A stretch of 21,899 nucleotides of DNA, from contig KZ992674.1 of the NCBI GenBank assembly GCA_003614735.1, positions 1 through 21,899 on the forward strand. Direction: 5' to 3'. Positions 1-7,889 of this stretch are shown here, piece after piece. A program made the translations under genes and the position numbers. The DNA is from Thamnocephalis sphaerospora (lineage: Eukaryota; Zoopagomycota; Zoopagomycetes; Zoopagales; Sigmoideomycetaceae). How positions within the stretch are numbered: the stretch's first letter is position 1; every line of letters begins with the position of its first letter. The notes under the pieces were generated by a model, which had not been told where the DNA came from, did no database searches, and was given only the letters and a program-made list of their open reading frames with translations.

Positions 1-44
1 TGTGAATTCACTGCCTACTGCTAGTTTACCTTGAACGTCCAACC

Positions 45-438
45 ATGACTCGTGAGTGCGCCTGCACATACTTGGTCGCTGCCGCTGGCTGACCATGGCT
101 CTGCTGCGGCGCGCAGGTGGCGATCAGCGTGAGCGTGCCCGCGAGAAGAATCGCAAGAAGATGGAGAAAAATGGGCAAGGGCAAGAAGGAGGACGGTACT
201 ACGCTGACTAAGCGCAAGGAGACGTAAGTGGACGCGATGCGCCAGCGTCATGGGCCGTGCGGCGCTAACGCTGTACATTGCTTTAGCGATGCGGAGATTA
301 TGCGTCAAAAGCAAAAGGTAAGAGGTAGCTGACAAGGGACTATATTGGACTGCACTCACCCGCAGCACGGCTACGTCGCTACCAACATTACAGAAAGCCG
401 AGGAGAAGCGTGCTGCAGAGGCTGCTGGCAAGTCGTAG
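45..438 (+). CDS. SERF/4F5-family small basic protein, with an apparent +1 frameshift
   Basis: Small, very basic protein of the 4F5/SERF family; animal SERF1/2 and worm MOAG-4 influence protein aggregation, and the fungal role is poorly known. Exons: 45-51, 117-223, 287-317, 394-438. The start spells MTRGDQRERAREKNRKK, the family signature. Exon 2 continues as MGKGKKEDGTTLTKRKE, exon 3 as DAEIMRQKQK and exon 4 as KAEEKRAAEAAGKS plus stop, so length (about 65 aa) and order match the family. Introns are GT-AG (52-116, 224-286, 318-393). The first and second halves of exon 2 lie in different frames: one extra A in the run at 167-171 breaks the frame, and without it both conserved halves join. 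It is either a sequencing/assembly indel or a recent lesion. The gene converges on SMN, whose stop lies 91 bp away. Confidence 0.8.
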
Positions 439-528
439 ACGGCGCTGCCTTTGGACTAGCACGCAAACGACGGGAGCCGGAGACATATCGGCCACGCAGC
501 GGTAGTCTGCCGCTATGCGCTGCAAGAG

Positions 529-1619
529 TTATTCGCGCTGAGCTTTCTGTTTCTGTTCCTGTTCCTGCTCAGAAGATGCTGCGGCCGGTGGTTCTGCAGG
601 CGTTGGCACTGCCGCTGGCTGTCCTTGAGGCTGCTTGCTCTGGATGAACGGTTTAGTAAACGTGTCACATCTTTCTACATTGTGCTATGCACTCACCTGA
701 TAGATGGCGGTGTAATAGCCCGCGTAGTACCAGGCCATCATCATATTGGCCATATCCTCATCTGTCCGATAGCATATTAGTTATGTGCAAATCAATCTGC
801 GTGCTACCGTGCTTACCCTGAGGCAAGGCAGGATTGAATGGTCCGTACGGCGTTGACGAAGCTGCGGCGGAATCGTACTGCGTGCCATTTGATAAGCCTC
901 ACGACAATTCAATACTATGCACATTACGCATACTACCTACCGCTCCATACGCCTGGTTGCCGTACCAGTCACCCTCGGCTGGAGCAGCCGCCGCCTGACC
1001 GTAGGCTGCATCAGTCGCTGCATCAGTCTCCATGGCGTGTTCCTGTGATGCTTTGCCTGTCTCGCATGCTGCCTCGCTAGCCGCGCTGCTATGGCTAGTG
1101 TAAGCAGGTCGACGTCGCCACGCATACTACTGCTGCACTGGCATTGCCTACCGATCGTGCGCCAGCTTGCTCTTTTTCTTTCGTCTTGCCGTTGCCAATG
1201 CAGCCTCGCTATGGTGCATCTACATACGGCGCTTAGCGCACGTCTCGTTTCCATGCTCCACTCCAGCTGCCTACCTGGTATTCGCGTGCTGCATTGTCCC
1301 AGGCTTCAATCAGAGCGCTATCGTCCCAGACGTCACCATCATCCACCGCTTCCTGCGGCTGCTCCTCTTGCGCCTCGGTTTCCTCAGCCTCTGGCAGGGT
1401 AACCTCCCGGCGTGCGCTAGTACGACGCGCCGCACGTCCTCCTCGAGCCGACCCGCGCCCTCGAGCCGACCGTGTGTTTTTCCTGTTGGGTGTCGTTTCC
1501 GTCATGGGCACGCCAGCTGCTTCGGCCGCCATCTGTAGGTCCATGTAGTTGGCAGGCCTCTGCAGCGTCTCGTACGTATGTTCGGCCAGCAGTTCATCAA
1601 ACGACGGCTCGGTCGACAT
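529..1619 (-). CDS. SMN1: Survival motor neuron (SMN)-like protein, Tudor-less fungal type
   Basis: Core of the SMN complex that loads Sm rings onto spliceosomal snRNAs. Six exons, in order: 1275-1619, 1152-1219, 941-1094, 817-877, 697-761, 529-639; 267 aa, all junctions in frame. Residues 97-115 read VWDDSALIEAWDNAAREYQ, the Gemin2-binding helix. Residues 215-230 read MMMAWYYAGYYTAIYQ, the C-terminal YG box for oligomerisation. Between them lie a basic stretch (ARRKKKSK) and an Ala/Asp/Tyr-rich linker. No Tudor domain is visible, as in S. pombe Smn1. The last exon adds a Gln/Glu/Lys tail. The start is the first ATG, 38 bp from a TATA-like element. S. cerevisiae lacks SMN, so its presence fits an intron-rich genome. 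It is divergently paired with TRM7. Confidence 0.92.
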
Positions 1620-1778
1620 GGTGCAGCGTAAAGGCAGCGTAGCCTGGCCGGTCGCACCTTTTATCCTGGCGATTCAGCTGGGCACGCGTGCGGCAGCGTG
1701 CACTGGTGGTCAAGGCAAAGTGTTCGCGTAGTGGCGCTGGTCCATTGTTGTGGTCGTTGCTTTTTCTTTTCTGCCACC
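1620..1778. promoter_or_regulatory. Shared divergent promoter of SMN and TRM7
   Basis: Only 159 bp separate the two start codons, so the genes must share upstream sequence. The TRM7 side has a pyrimidine-rich run just before CCACCATGG, a good Kozak context. The SMN side has a TATA-like GGATAAAAGG at 1657-1666 (minus strand). Co-regulation of the two RNA-biogenesis genes is an inference. Confidence 0.6.
1657..1666 (-). promoter_or_regulatory. TATA-like element upstream of SMN
   Basis: On the minus strand this reads GGATAAAAGG, 38 bp before the SMN ATG. A near-identical AATAAAAGG precedes the gene at 3528-4822. Motif and spacing are suggestive only. Confidence 0.35.
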
Positions 1779-3182
1779 ATGGGACGCACTTCCAAGGACA
1801 AGCGTGACATCTACTACCGCCTAGCCAAGGAGCAGGGCTGGCGTGCACGGAGCGCGTTCAAATTGCTGCAAATTGACGAGGACTTTGACCTGTTCACCGG
1901 AGTGCGCCGGGTGGTGGACTTGTGTGCTGCGCCGGGCAGCTGGTCCCAGGTGCTCAGCAAGCGGCTGCAGTGAGTGCTGTCAGCCATGCCAACGGCAGGT
2001 TTCGCGCCATGTGCTAAGCATCTATCGCATGCTTCAACAGTGAGAACACGACGCAAGACGATGAGCAGCCCAAGATTGTGGCCATCGATTTGCAGCCGAT
2101 GGTACGTTCAGATATTTGCTAGCTGGCTCATGCTGCCGTAGGCTGATGGTGCAGCTGCGATGGGCGGTGAATGTGGCGCATATAGGCACCCATTCCGGGC
2201 GTCATTCAAATACAGGGCGATATCACCAAGAAAGCAACGGCCGAGGAGGTGATTGCGCACTTTGAAGGCGAGCGAGCGGATCTGGTGGTGTGTGACGGCG
2301 CACCTGATGGTAGGGAACCGGCTGAAGCATGCATAGAACGGCGCTTTGCTCATATGCAAACGGACGGCGCAATGTAGTGACGGGCCTGCACGACATGGAC
2401 GAGTACATTCAGGCTCAGCTGCTGCTCTCAGTAAGATGCGCACAGTCATGCGGTGATGACACTATGCTGAAGCTTTTTGGCAATAGGCGCTCAGCATTAC
2501 GACACATGTGCTGCGACCAGGTGGCGCGTTCGTCGCCAAAATCTTCCGCGGCAAAGACATGACGCTGCTCACCACGCAGCTTCAGGTATTCTTCTGTACA
2601 GTGACATGCAGCAAGCCACGCAGCTCGCGCAACTCTAGTATTGGTGGGTTGGCACATTTGGCCTGGCGCATGGCTGGTAAACGGATGACATTAACCAGAC
2701 GCTGTGTTTGCCAGAGGCATTCATCGTATGCGAGGACTATCAGCCACCGACCGATTATGTGCCATCCATGATTAACCCAATGCTCGACTTTGACTATGGT
2801 GGGCTCCACGACAGACGGGCGATGGCAAATGTAATCTGAGCTAACCATGCTGCATATATGATCTTGCAGGCACTGGTAACGAGCTGACGGGCATGCATCG
2901 CAAGATTGTGCCGTTCCTAGCGTGTGGCGACCTACGCGGCTGGGATGCTGATCGTACCTATCCGCTCGAGGCAAGTAGACAGACTTGGGATGATGACTGT
3001 GCCTTGCTGAGCTAATGCTGTGCGCAACACCAAAGATTGACGGCGTAGCCTATCAGCCGCTGGACCCACTTCAGCTGCCCATTAGCCCAGCGTACAAGAC
3101 GGCGCTGGAGATGCGTCGTGGCCTGCGTCCAGCTGGCGATGGAGCCACAGACGATGCAGATGCTGATTCGGCATCCGCTTAG
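1779..3182 (+). CDS. TRM7: tRNA (cytidine/guanosine 2'-O)-methyltransferase Trm7/FTSJ1
   Basis: FtsJ-type SAM-dependent enzyme that 2'-O-methylates positions 32 and 34 in the tRNA anticodon loop, with Trm732 and Trm734 as partners in yeast. Eight exons: 1779-1969, 2041-2101, 2186-2309, 2378-2430, 2487-2643, 2715-2798, 2870-2970, 3036-3182; 305 aa against 310 in yeast. The N-terminus [20 protein letters not shown] is diagnostic. The SAM-binding motif is [16 protein letters not shown], and the catalytic tetrad is K28 (SAFKLLQ), D121 (VVCDGAPD), K161 (FVAKIFRG) and E196 (RNSSIEAF). The C-terminal [10 protein letters not shown] and YPL elements are present. The last intron has a GC donor (GAG/gcaagt); no GT donor keeps the frame. 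All key residues are intact, so the enzyme should be functional. Confidence 0.96.
2971..3035 (+). other. GC-AG intron in TRM7
   Basis: The donor is GAG/gcaagt and the acceptor caaag/ATT. The exon reads on in frame from TYPLE to IDGVAYQPL. The nearby GT (gtagac) would leave a partial codon that no acceptor completes. Confidence 0.8.
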
Positions 3183-3527
3183 ACATTTGAGGAACGCGCA
3201 GCTTGAAATACACTTTGGTTGCTTTTATCGCGCGTTCGTTGGTTTGCGGATGTGGCGACCAGCGCGCCCTTTCTCAGCCGCAAGTCTCGAGAGCAGCCTG
3301 TGAAGCCAGCTTCATTGTATGATAACGACATGAGGATGCGCAGGATAGAGAAGGGAATGTGCTGCGCATAAAGGCGTCTCCATAGCTAATGAATAGGCGT
3401 AGGCCTGGAAAACATCCGACAGCGGGGCGACGATGGGCAGAGGATAGTCGTTGTGGGAGGTGGCGCGTCGTAAATCAGGAGAGAAATAACAAGATCGCGG
3501 AGGAAGCGGAAGGAATATCAGCAGAGC
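3183..3527. other. Intergenic region between converging TRM7 and the 3528-4822 gene
   Basis: 345 bp lying between two stop codons. It should hold both 3' ends. I see no ORF with splice support, no tRNA and no strong hairpin. Confidence 0.5.
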
Positions 3528-4822
3528 TCACATGCGGCCGCTCATGCCGCTGCCGTTGCCGAAGCTGTCGCCAACGCTGCCAGCGACACCGGCCAACCCT
3601 CGAATGTCGGATGCGCTACTCGCAATGGCGCTACCTGCACCGCCAGTAGGCTCATCCAGGGTCTGTTCCTGCGCCGCCAACACTTCGTCAAACTCGTGAA
3701 AGTGAAGCTTTTGCAGCTTGCGCAAGTCCTCTAGGACGCGCTCGGTATACGCATATTGCCGTAGACACAACTTTTGCAAAAAGTCTGCCATAGCGCCCGT
3801 CAGCAGCATGCTCTCCTCCACCGGCTGCTGCTCAAAGTAGCTGTGGTCAATGGCAAATGGATTCTCCGGCGGCGGATCCATCGTCTGTTGCACAATTTCG
3901 GCAATAACATCCACCAGCTTGATGTCTGCGTGATGGGCTAGGATCAACAAACGGATAGGTAGATTGACACGGCTGCTTGTACCCACCTCGATGCCGCCAG
4001 TGCGTGATTGACTCTAGGCGCAGCGGCGCATCCACCTCGTTGGTCTGATGATCAAGCTGCACATCCAGCAGCTGTTCCCGATTCGACCGTAGCTAGCCGC
4101 GCATATGTGGGTGATATGAGCAAAGGCAGGCGCTATAGTCGCCACCCCTCGGTACAGTCCTTACCCAGACATAGGGGCATTTGTACCGTGCATAGGCTGC
4201 GATGAGAAACACAGTACGAGCCGTGTCCTAATCATGGGCATCAGACATGGCTTAGCCGGCATACCAATGCATACTTGCTGCAATGCACCGGTGACATACC
4301 TTGACCAAATCACGATCCAGCGGGCTAACAGGCGGCACCGGTGTGTCCGGAGGGGTGGCTGCGATGCTATAGGCGTGACAGCAGCATCAGCGGCGGCGGC
4401 GATGGTAATTGTGGCGGCGGTGGTGGCAGCGGCAGCGGCGATGGCGTAATGCTGGTGGTCAGTGCCATCCGGCAGTCGAGGCCGTTGCCTGCACGTTCAC
4501 GCATACCTTCGCTGCGTCTTGCTCGTTAGGTAGGCACGATTCCTAGCGCAAGAGACGCATGTTAGCGCGTGCTTATCCGATGCACTGACGGCATGCTGTC
4601 TTGTGTTTTCCATCATCGTGCCTGCGACCCGCATATACATGCTTTGCTTCATACTTACTGTCCGCGTGCAATGCTGAGCGAAGTGGGCTGTGGCGATCGA
4701 TGAATGCCCTCGTGATAGACACGCACCAGCAGTTCCTCGCGTCCGCGCAGGCAAGCGCGTATGTGGTGACGAAGACAATCCAGCTGGTGAATGACGGCGC
4801 CGAGTAGGTGTGTGTGCGGCAT
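3528..4822 (-). CDS. Unrecognised helical protein (277 aa), six exons
   Basis: I do not recognise the family. Exons: 4659-4822, 4507-4542, 4300-4366, 4165-4227, 3987-4092, 3528-3925; every junction is GT-AG and all phases agree, which strongly supports a real gene. The protein is rich in amphipathic helices: an N-terminal helix (HLLGAVIHQLDCLRHHIRAC), a Pro-rich linker (TPPDTPVPPVSP, about residues 71-82), a helix with RTVFLIAAYARYKCPYVW, then WRHRDIKLVDVIAEIVQQ and a Leu/Glu-rich coil (YTERVLEDLRKLQKLHF). It ends in a Gly/Ser-rich tail. There is no signal peptide, membrane span or enzyme motif. The pattern suggests a subunit of a helical scaffold complex; that is inference. Start: the ATG sits 19 bp from a TATA-like AATAAAAGG. 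An upstream in-frame ATG at 4901-4903 would add a basic extension and is less likely. Confidence 0.7.
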
Positions 4823-4840
4823 GGTGATGGCAAAGCGTGC

Positions 4841-4850
4841 CCTTTTATTT
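4841..4850 (-). promoter_or_regulatory. TATA-like element upstream of the 3528-4822 gene
   Basis: The minus strand reads AAATAAAAGG, 19-28 bp before the chosen ATG. It resembles the element at SMN. Confidence 0.35.
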
Positions 4851-5171
4851 GGGGCATCTGCTCGTGAAAAGGGTGGCTGCCTCCGACCCCGCCTCCACAG
4901 CACATTATGCGTCAGCCATCGTTCATGCCCTGGTCGCTACCCAAAAACGATGCAAGCGCCAGAGCGTTCATTGACATATTGGTGACCAATAAGTAACTGA
5001 TTAAGTGATAGTACACAGAGTGCCTGCTCGCAACTAGAGCGGCGATATGCACGGACAAAAGTGCGAAAGAAAAACAGATGGTGCGGTGCCAGGAGCGACA
5101 AATGGCCTAGTATGATGACGACGCAGTAAATGAGGCGGAAACCAGGTGCAATGCAAGGTGTGGGCCACCGT
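4851..5171. other. Intergenic region between the helical-protein gene and DOT1
   Basis: It holds the promoter of the gene at 3528-4822 (including the CCAAT palindrome) and the 3' end of DOT1. I see no further coding signal. Confidence 0.5.
4978..4990. promoter_or_regulatory. Palindromic double CCAAT box
   Basis: ATTGGTGACCAAT: two CCAAT boxes in inverted orientation around one G, 155 bp upstream of the 3528-4822 start. CCAAT is the known site for HAP/NF-Y. The site is visible; binding is inferred. Confidence 0.35.
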
Positions 5172-7360
5172 CTATGTACTGCCAGTGGATGTGACGGCCA
5201 CATCTGCCACGGGCGCCGCTGTGGATGTCGACTTGAGTGGAGAGGAGGTGGAGGAGGTCTTTGCCGACACGGCGGCGGTGACCGCAGCAGGCACTGCCGA
5301 TGCAACGCGCTGCCGACGCTCGGCCGACTGCCAGAACCGCTGTACGGCCGTGCGGTCAACTGTCTGCACGAAATACTGGCCGCCGCTGTTGGTCCAGCTG
5401 ACCGAACCGCTTGGATAGGTGTGGGAGGTGATGCGCAGGATGCTTTCTACGCTGCCGGCATTACGAACCGTGATCTTGTGATCTAGTGGCACAAAGTTGC
5501 GCAGCGAGACGATACGCGTGCCCTCTTTCAGATCCAGAAATAGCTGTAGCAGTCGCTGGTTGAGCTGCGAATCGAACGCGTAGTTGTTGACCAGCACCAC
5601 ATCAGCGCGCCTCAGCAGCTTGGCGACCTCTGGCAGCTCGAGAAAGTCGCCGTGCAGAATTCGTACGTTGCCGTGAGGAACGCCGTAGCATCTACGCAGA
5701 ACAAGGCGTGAGTAGACCATTGGTAATCACGCAGTGCGTCCCATTCACCTACCGCATGCGAGATAGAAACTCGCGCGCCTGCAGCTGCGCCAGACGAGCC
5801 GGCGCATCCATGATCTCAACGCCATGAGCCTCACAGCCTGTCTGCGCGGCGGCATACATCACCACATTACCAATACCGCAGCCAAGGTCGACAAACACCG
5901 TGTCGCGTGTGATGCGCGCCTCATGCACCATCTCGCGCATCAAAGGCGGATTGATCTCTCCATAGACAAAGTTTGAGAATGCTGCTTGCCGCCAGGCCGT
6001 TAGTCGGAATGCCAGCCAGCTGCAGAAGCGCTATACAGGACACACCTTTGTACTGCTGCAACGCCTCCACCTGCGGTGCCACAATTCGGCTATATACTTG
6101 ATAGGTGACATGACAGACCAGCTCAAAGGGTAGCTCATCGCACGAACGACGGCGTACCACGCGTCCTTTGACCTGCGCCGTGCGTATCAGTTCCGTGTAT
6201 CGCTGTAGGGCAGCTAAGAAGCGAGGTCCGTCGTGGATGCCGCGTGCTGCCAGTAATTCCGCCATCAAACCCTCCTGATCGTTACCCAAAAGGCGAGCAA
6301 GACGAGGACGCAGCACATAGCGGCGTAGCACCTCAATGGTATGCACCAGATCGTCCACCGGCGTGTATTCTTGTCGATCCACTGTTTGTGTGCGGCGACG
6401 TGTAATAGGTGCTGCTAGAATAAAACTATTGGATCGTCATTGGGTCGTGTATGGCGTCAGCTCGTTAGCACTAATCGTAGAGCAGTTAAGAAAAGAGCGC
6501 GCAATACAACGCTACAGCCTCTGTACGTACGATTCACGAGCCTGTGCTCCTGGATAGACCAAATCAACGCGCAATCTTGCGTCCGTCAACAGACCACGAC
6601 CGTCGGGAAAATCAAAGTCTGCATCACCACGAGTTAGCCAGCTGTGAATACCGCCTTTTCTCTAGTCCAGTAACGTACGCGGTGTATACTCGCTCATAGC
6701 CAGTTTGACCGTCTCTGCCGAGCTGGATACAACCACGCTATTCTGCTTGGCCACCGAGGCCGATACAGCTGCAGTCAGGCCTTGGCTCTGTTTGACTGGC
6801 GCCAGGGCGGCCAATGTCGGACGGTCGGCACCTGGTGTAGCGTCGCCATTTACAACGACGGCGTCGGCAACGCCCGTGTTTGCGTCCGTGTCCGTTTTGG
6901 CGTTGTCCTGGCCATGGACAGCACTGTCGCCGTCGTCGCTGTCGCTGTCGTCGTCGTTGTCGTCGTCGGCAGTATCGCTAGTATCGTCGTGGCCAGAATA
7001 TGCACCCGTTGCATTGTACACCGCGTGCGAGAGCATGCGCGCCTCGTTATCGTCGTTGGACAAGCAATCGTTCCCGCCCACGCTTGGACGGCCACGGCGT
7101 AGTCGCTTACTCGATGGCGAGTTGGGCGCGGACGTCTCTGCCGCCGCTACCGCCGACCGCTTCCGACCCGAGGTTGGCGTGGCACTGGCGCCGCGACCAC
7201 GACCCCGATGACGCCGACTGCTGGCCGGGCGTGGCTTCTGCGGCGTCACCGCCAGGTAGGCGCTCAGCTCGCGCCTAAACGCGTCGCAGGCTGTTTCATA
7301 GGCTCGGTCGGCTGCCTCGGGATCGTCGCAGTAAAGTCGCTTGTGCACTTTAAGCGCCAT
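5172..7360 (-). CDS. DOT1: Histone H3-K79 methyltransferase Dot1
   Basis: Nucleosomal H3K79 methyltransferase acting in silencing, checkpoint and transcription control. Exons: 6679-7360, 6538-6618, 6046-6381, 5753-5981, 5172-5691; about 615 aa. Exon 1 encodes a low-complexity basic/acidic N-terminus: RRHRGRGRG, KRSAV and KRLRRGR basic patches, then a long Asp/Ser run. Catalytic motifs follow: DFDFPDGRGLL and VDLVYPGAQA, EYTPVDDLVHTIE, the D1-loop NFVYGEIN, SAM motif I VDLGCGIGNVV (about 397-407), EIMD, and NNYAF (478-482) followed by EGTRIVSL and SVSWT. Junctions are in frame. The exon 2/3 junction needs a weak gtgaat donor and could be wrong. The basic N-terminus fits DNA/nucleosome contact, as in yeast Dot1. 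The start is the first ATG of the open frame. Confidence 0.93.
6924..6990 (-). repeat. Trinucleotide-rich stretch coding an Asp/Ser run in DOT1
   Basis: GTC/GTT triplets on the plus strand, read on the minus strand as GAC-type codons, encode the acidic run DDDNDDDSDSDDGDS. It is likely a disordered, length-variable segment. Confidence 0.7.
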
Positions 7361-7889
7361 GGTAAAGAAAAAGCGGAAATGGCGATGCCAGGCTGTGCCC
7401 TATGATGGCGGGATGGCCGGTGCAGGACAAGAAGACGTAGGTGCGTGACAACGGTGCAGCAAAGGTGTGCGGGCGTGCTCAGCAGCGGCAGCCTGATTTC
7501 CCGGTCAGTAGCCGCGTCGCCGAGCAGCCGACCTGGCGGAAAGGAAAGGGAAAAGAACGGACGTGGGTGGCGAAAAGAGACGTGCGCGAGATAAATGGCA
7601 ATGCCCGGTCTCGCAGCAGCAGGAGCGTAGAAATCGCAGGCACAGAATGCGACGGCCAATGACTCGTATGGACCAGCACTGGGTACAATCGCCGTCGGGT
7701 GCGAGGCGGGTAGCGTCGTAAGCGGAGCTGGCAGGGGAGGCGGCGGGCGTAAACCAAAAAGAAAGAAGAGTGGCGCCAGGTGGGGTAGGGAACGTGAGTG
7801 TGAGCAAGTACGAGGCAACACCGCCGATTCAGCGCGTCGCGTGCCATGGCATCGAGCAAGTGAGCAGCAGACGCGGCGGTCGTGCAGCA
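7361..7889. other. DOT1 upstream region / ATG16 3' region
   Basis: 529 bp, strongly pyrimidine-rich on the minus strand, as expected of a DOT1 promoter and leader. Open frames here lack conserved motifs and splice sites, so I call no gene. Confidence 0.5.

Noticed and set aside
5172-5720. A separate gene for the Dot1 C-terminal half
   Set aside because: It joins in frame to the SAM-motif exon through intron 5692-5752; its apparent start lies inside that intron.
6705-7211. 168-codon plus-strand open frame opposite DOT1 exon 1
   Set aside because: It is the antisense of the low-complexity Asp/Ser and Arg-rich DOT1 N-terminus; no motif, no splice support.
7359-7448. Small plus-strand frame starting MVKKKRKWRCQ
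   Set aside because: It overlaps the DOT1 ATG, is only 29 codons, and matches no ribosomal or other small protein I know.
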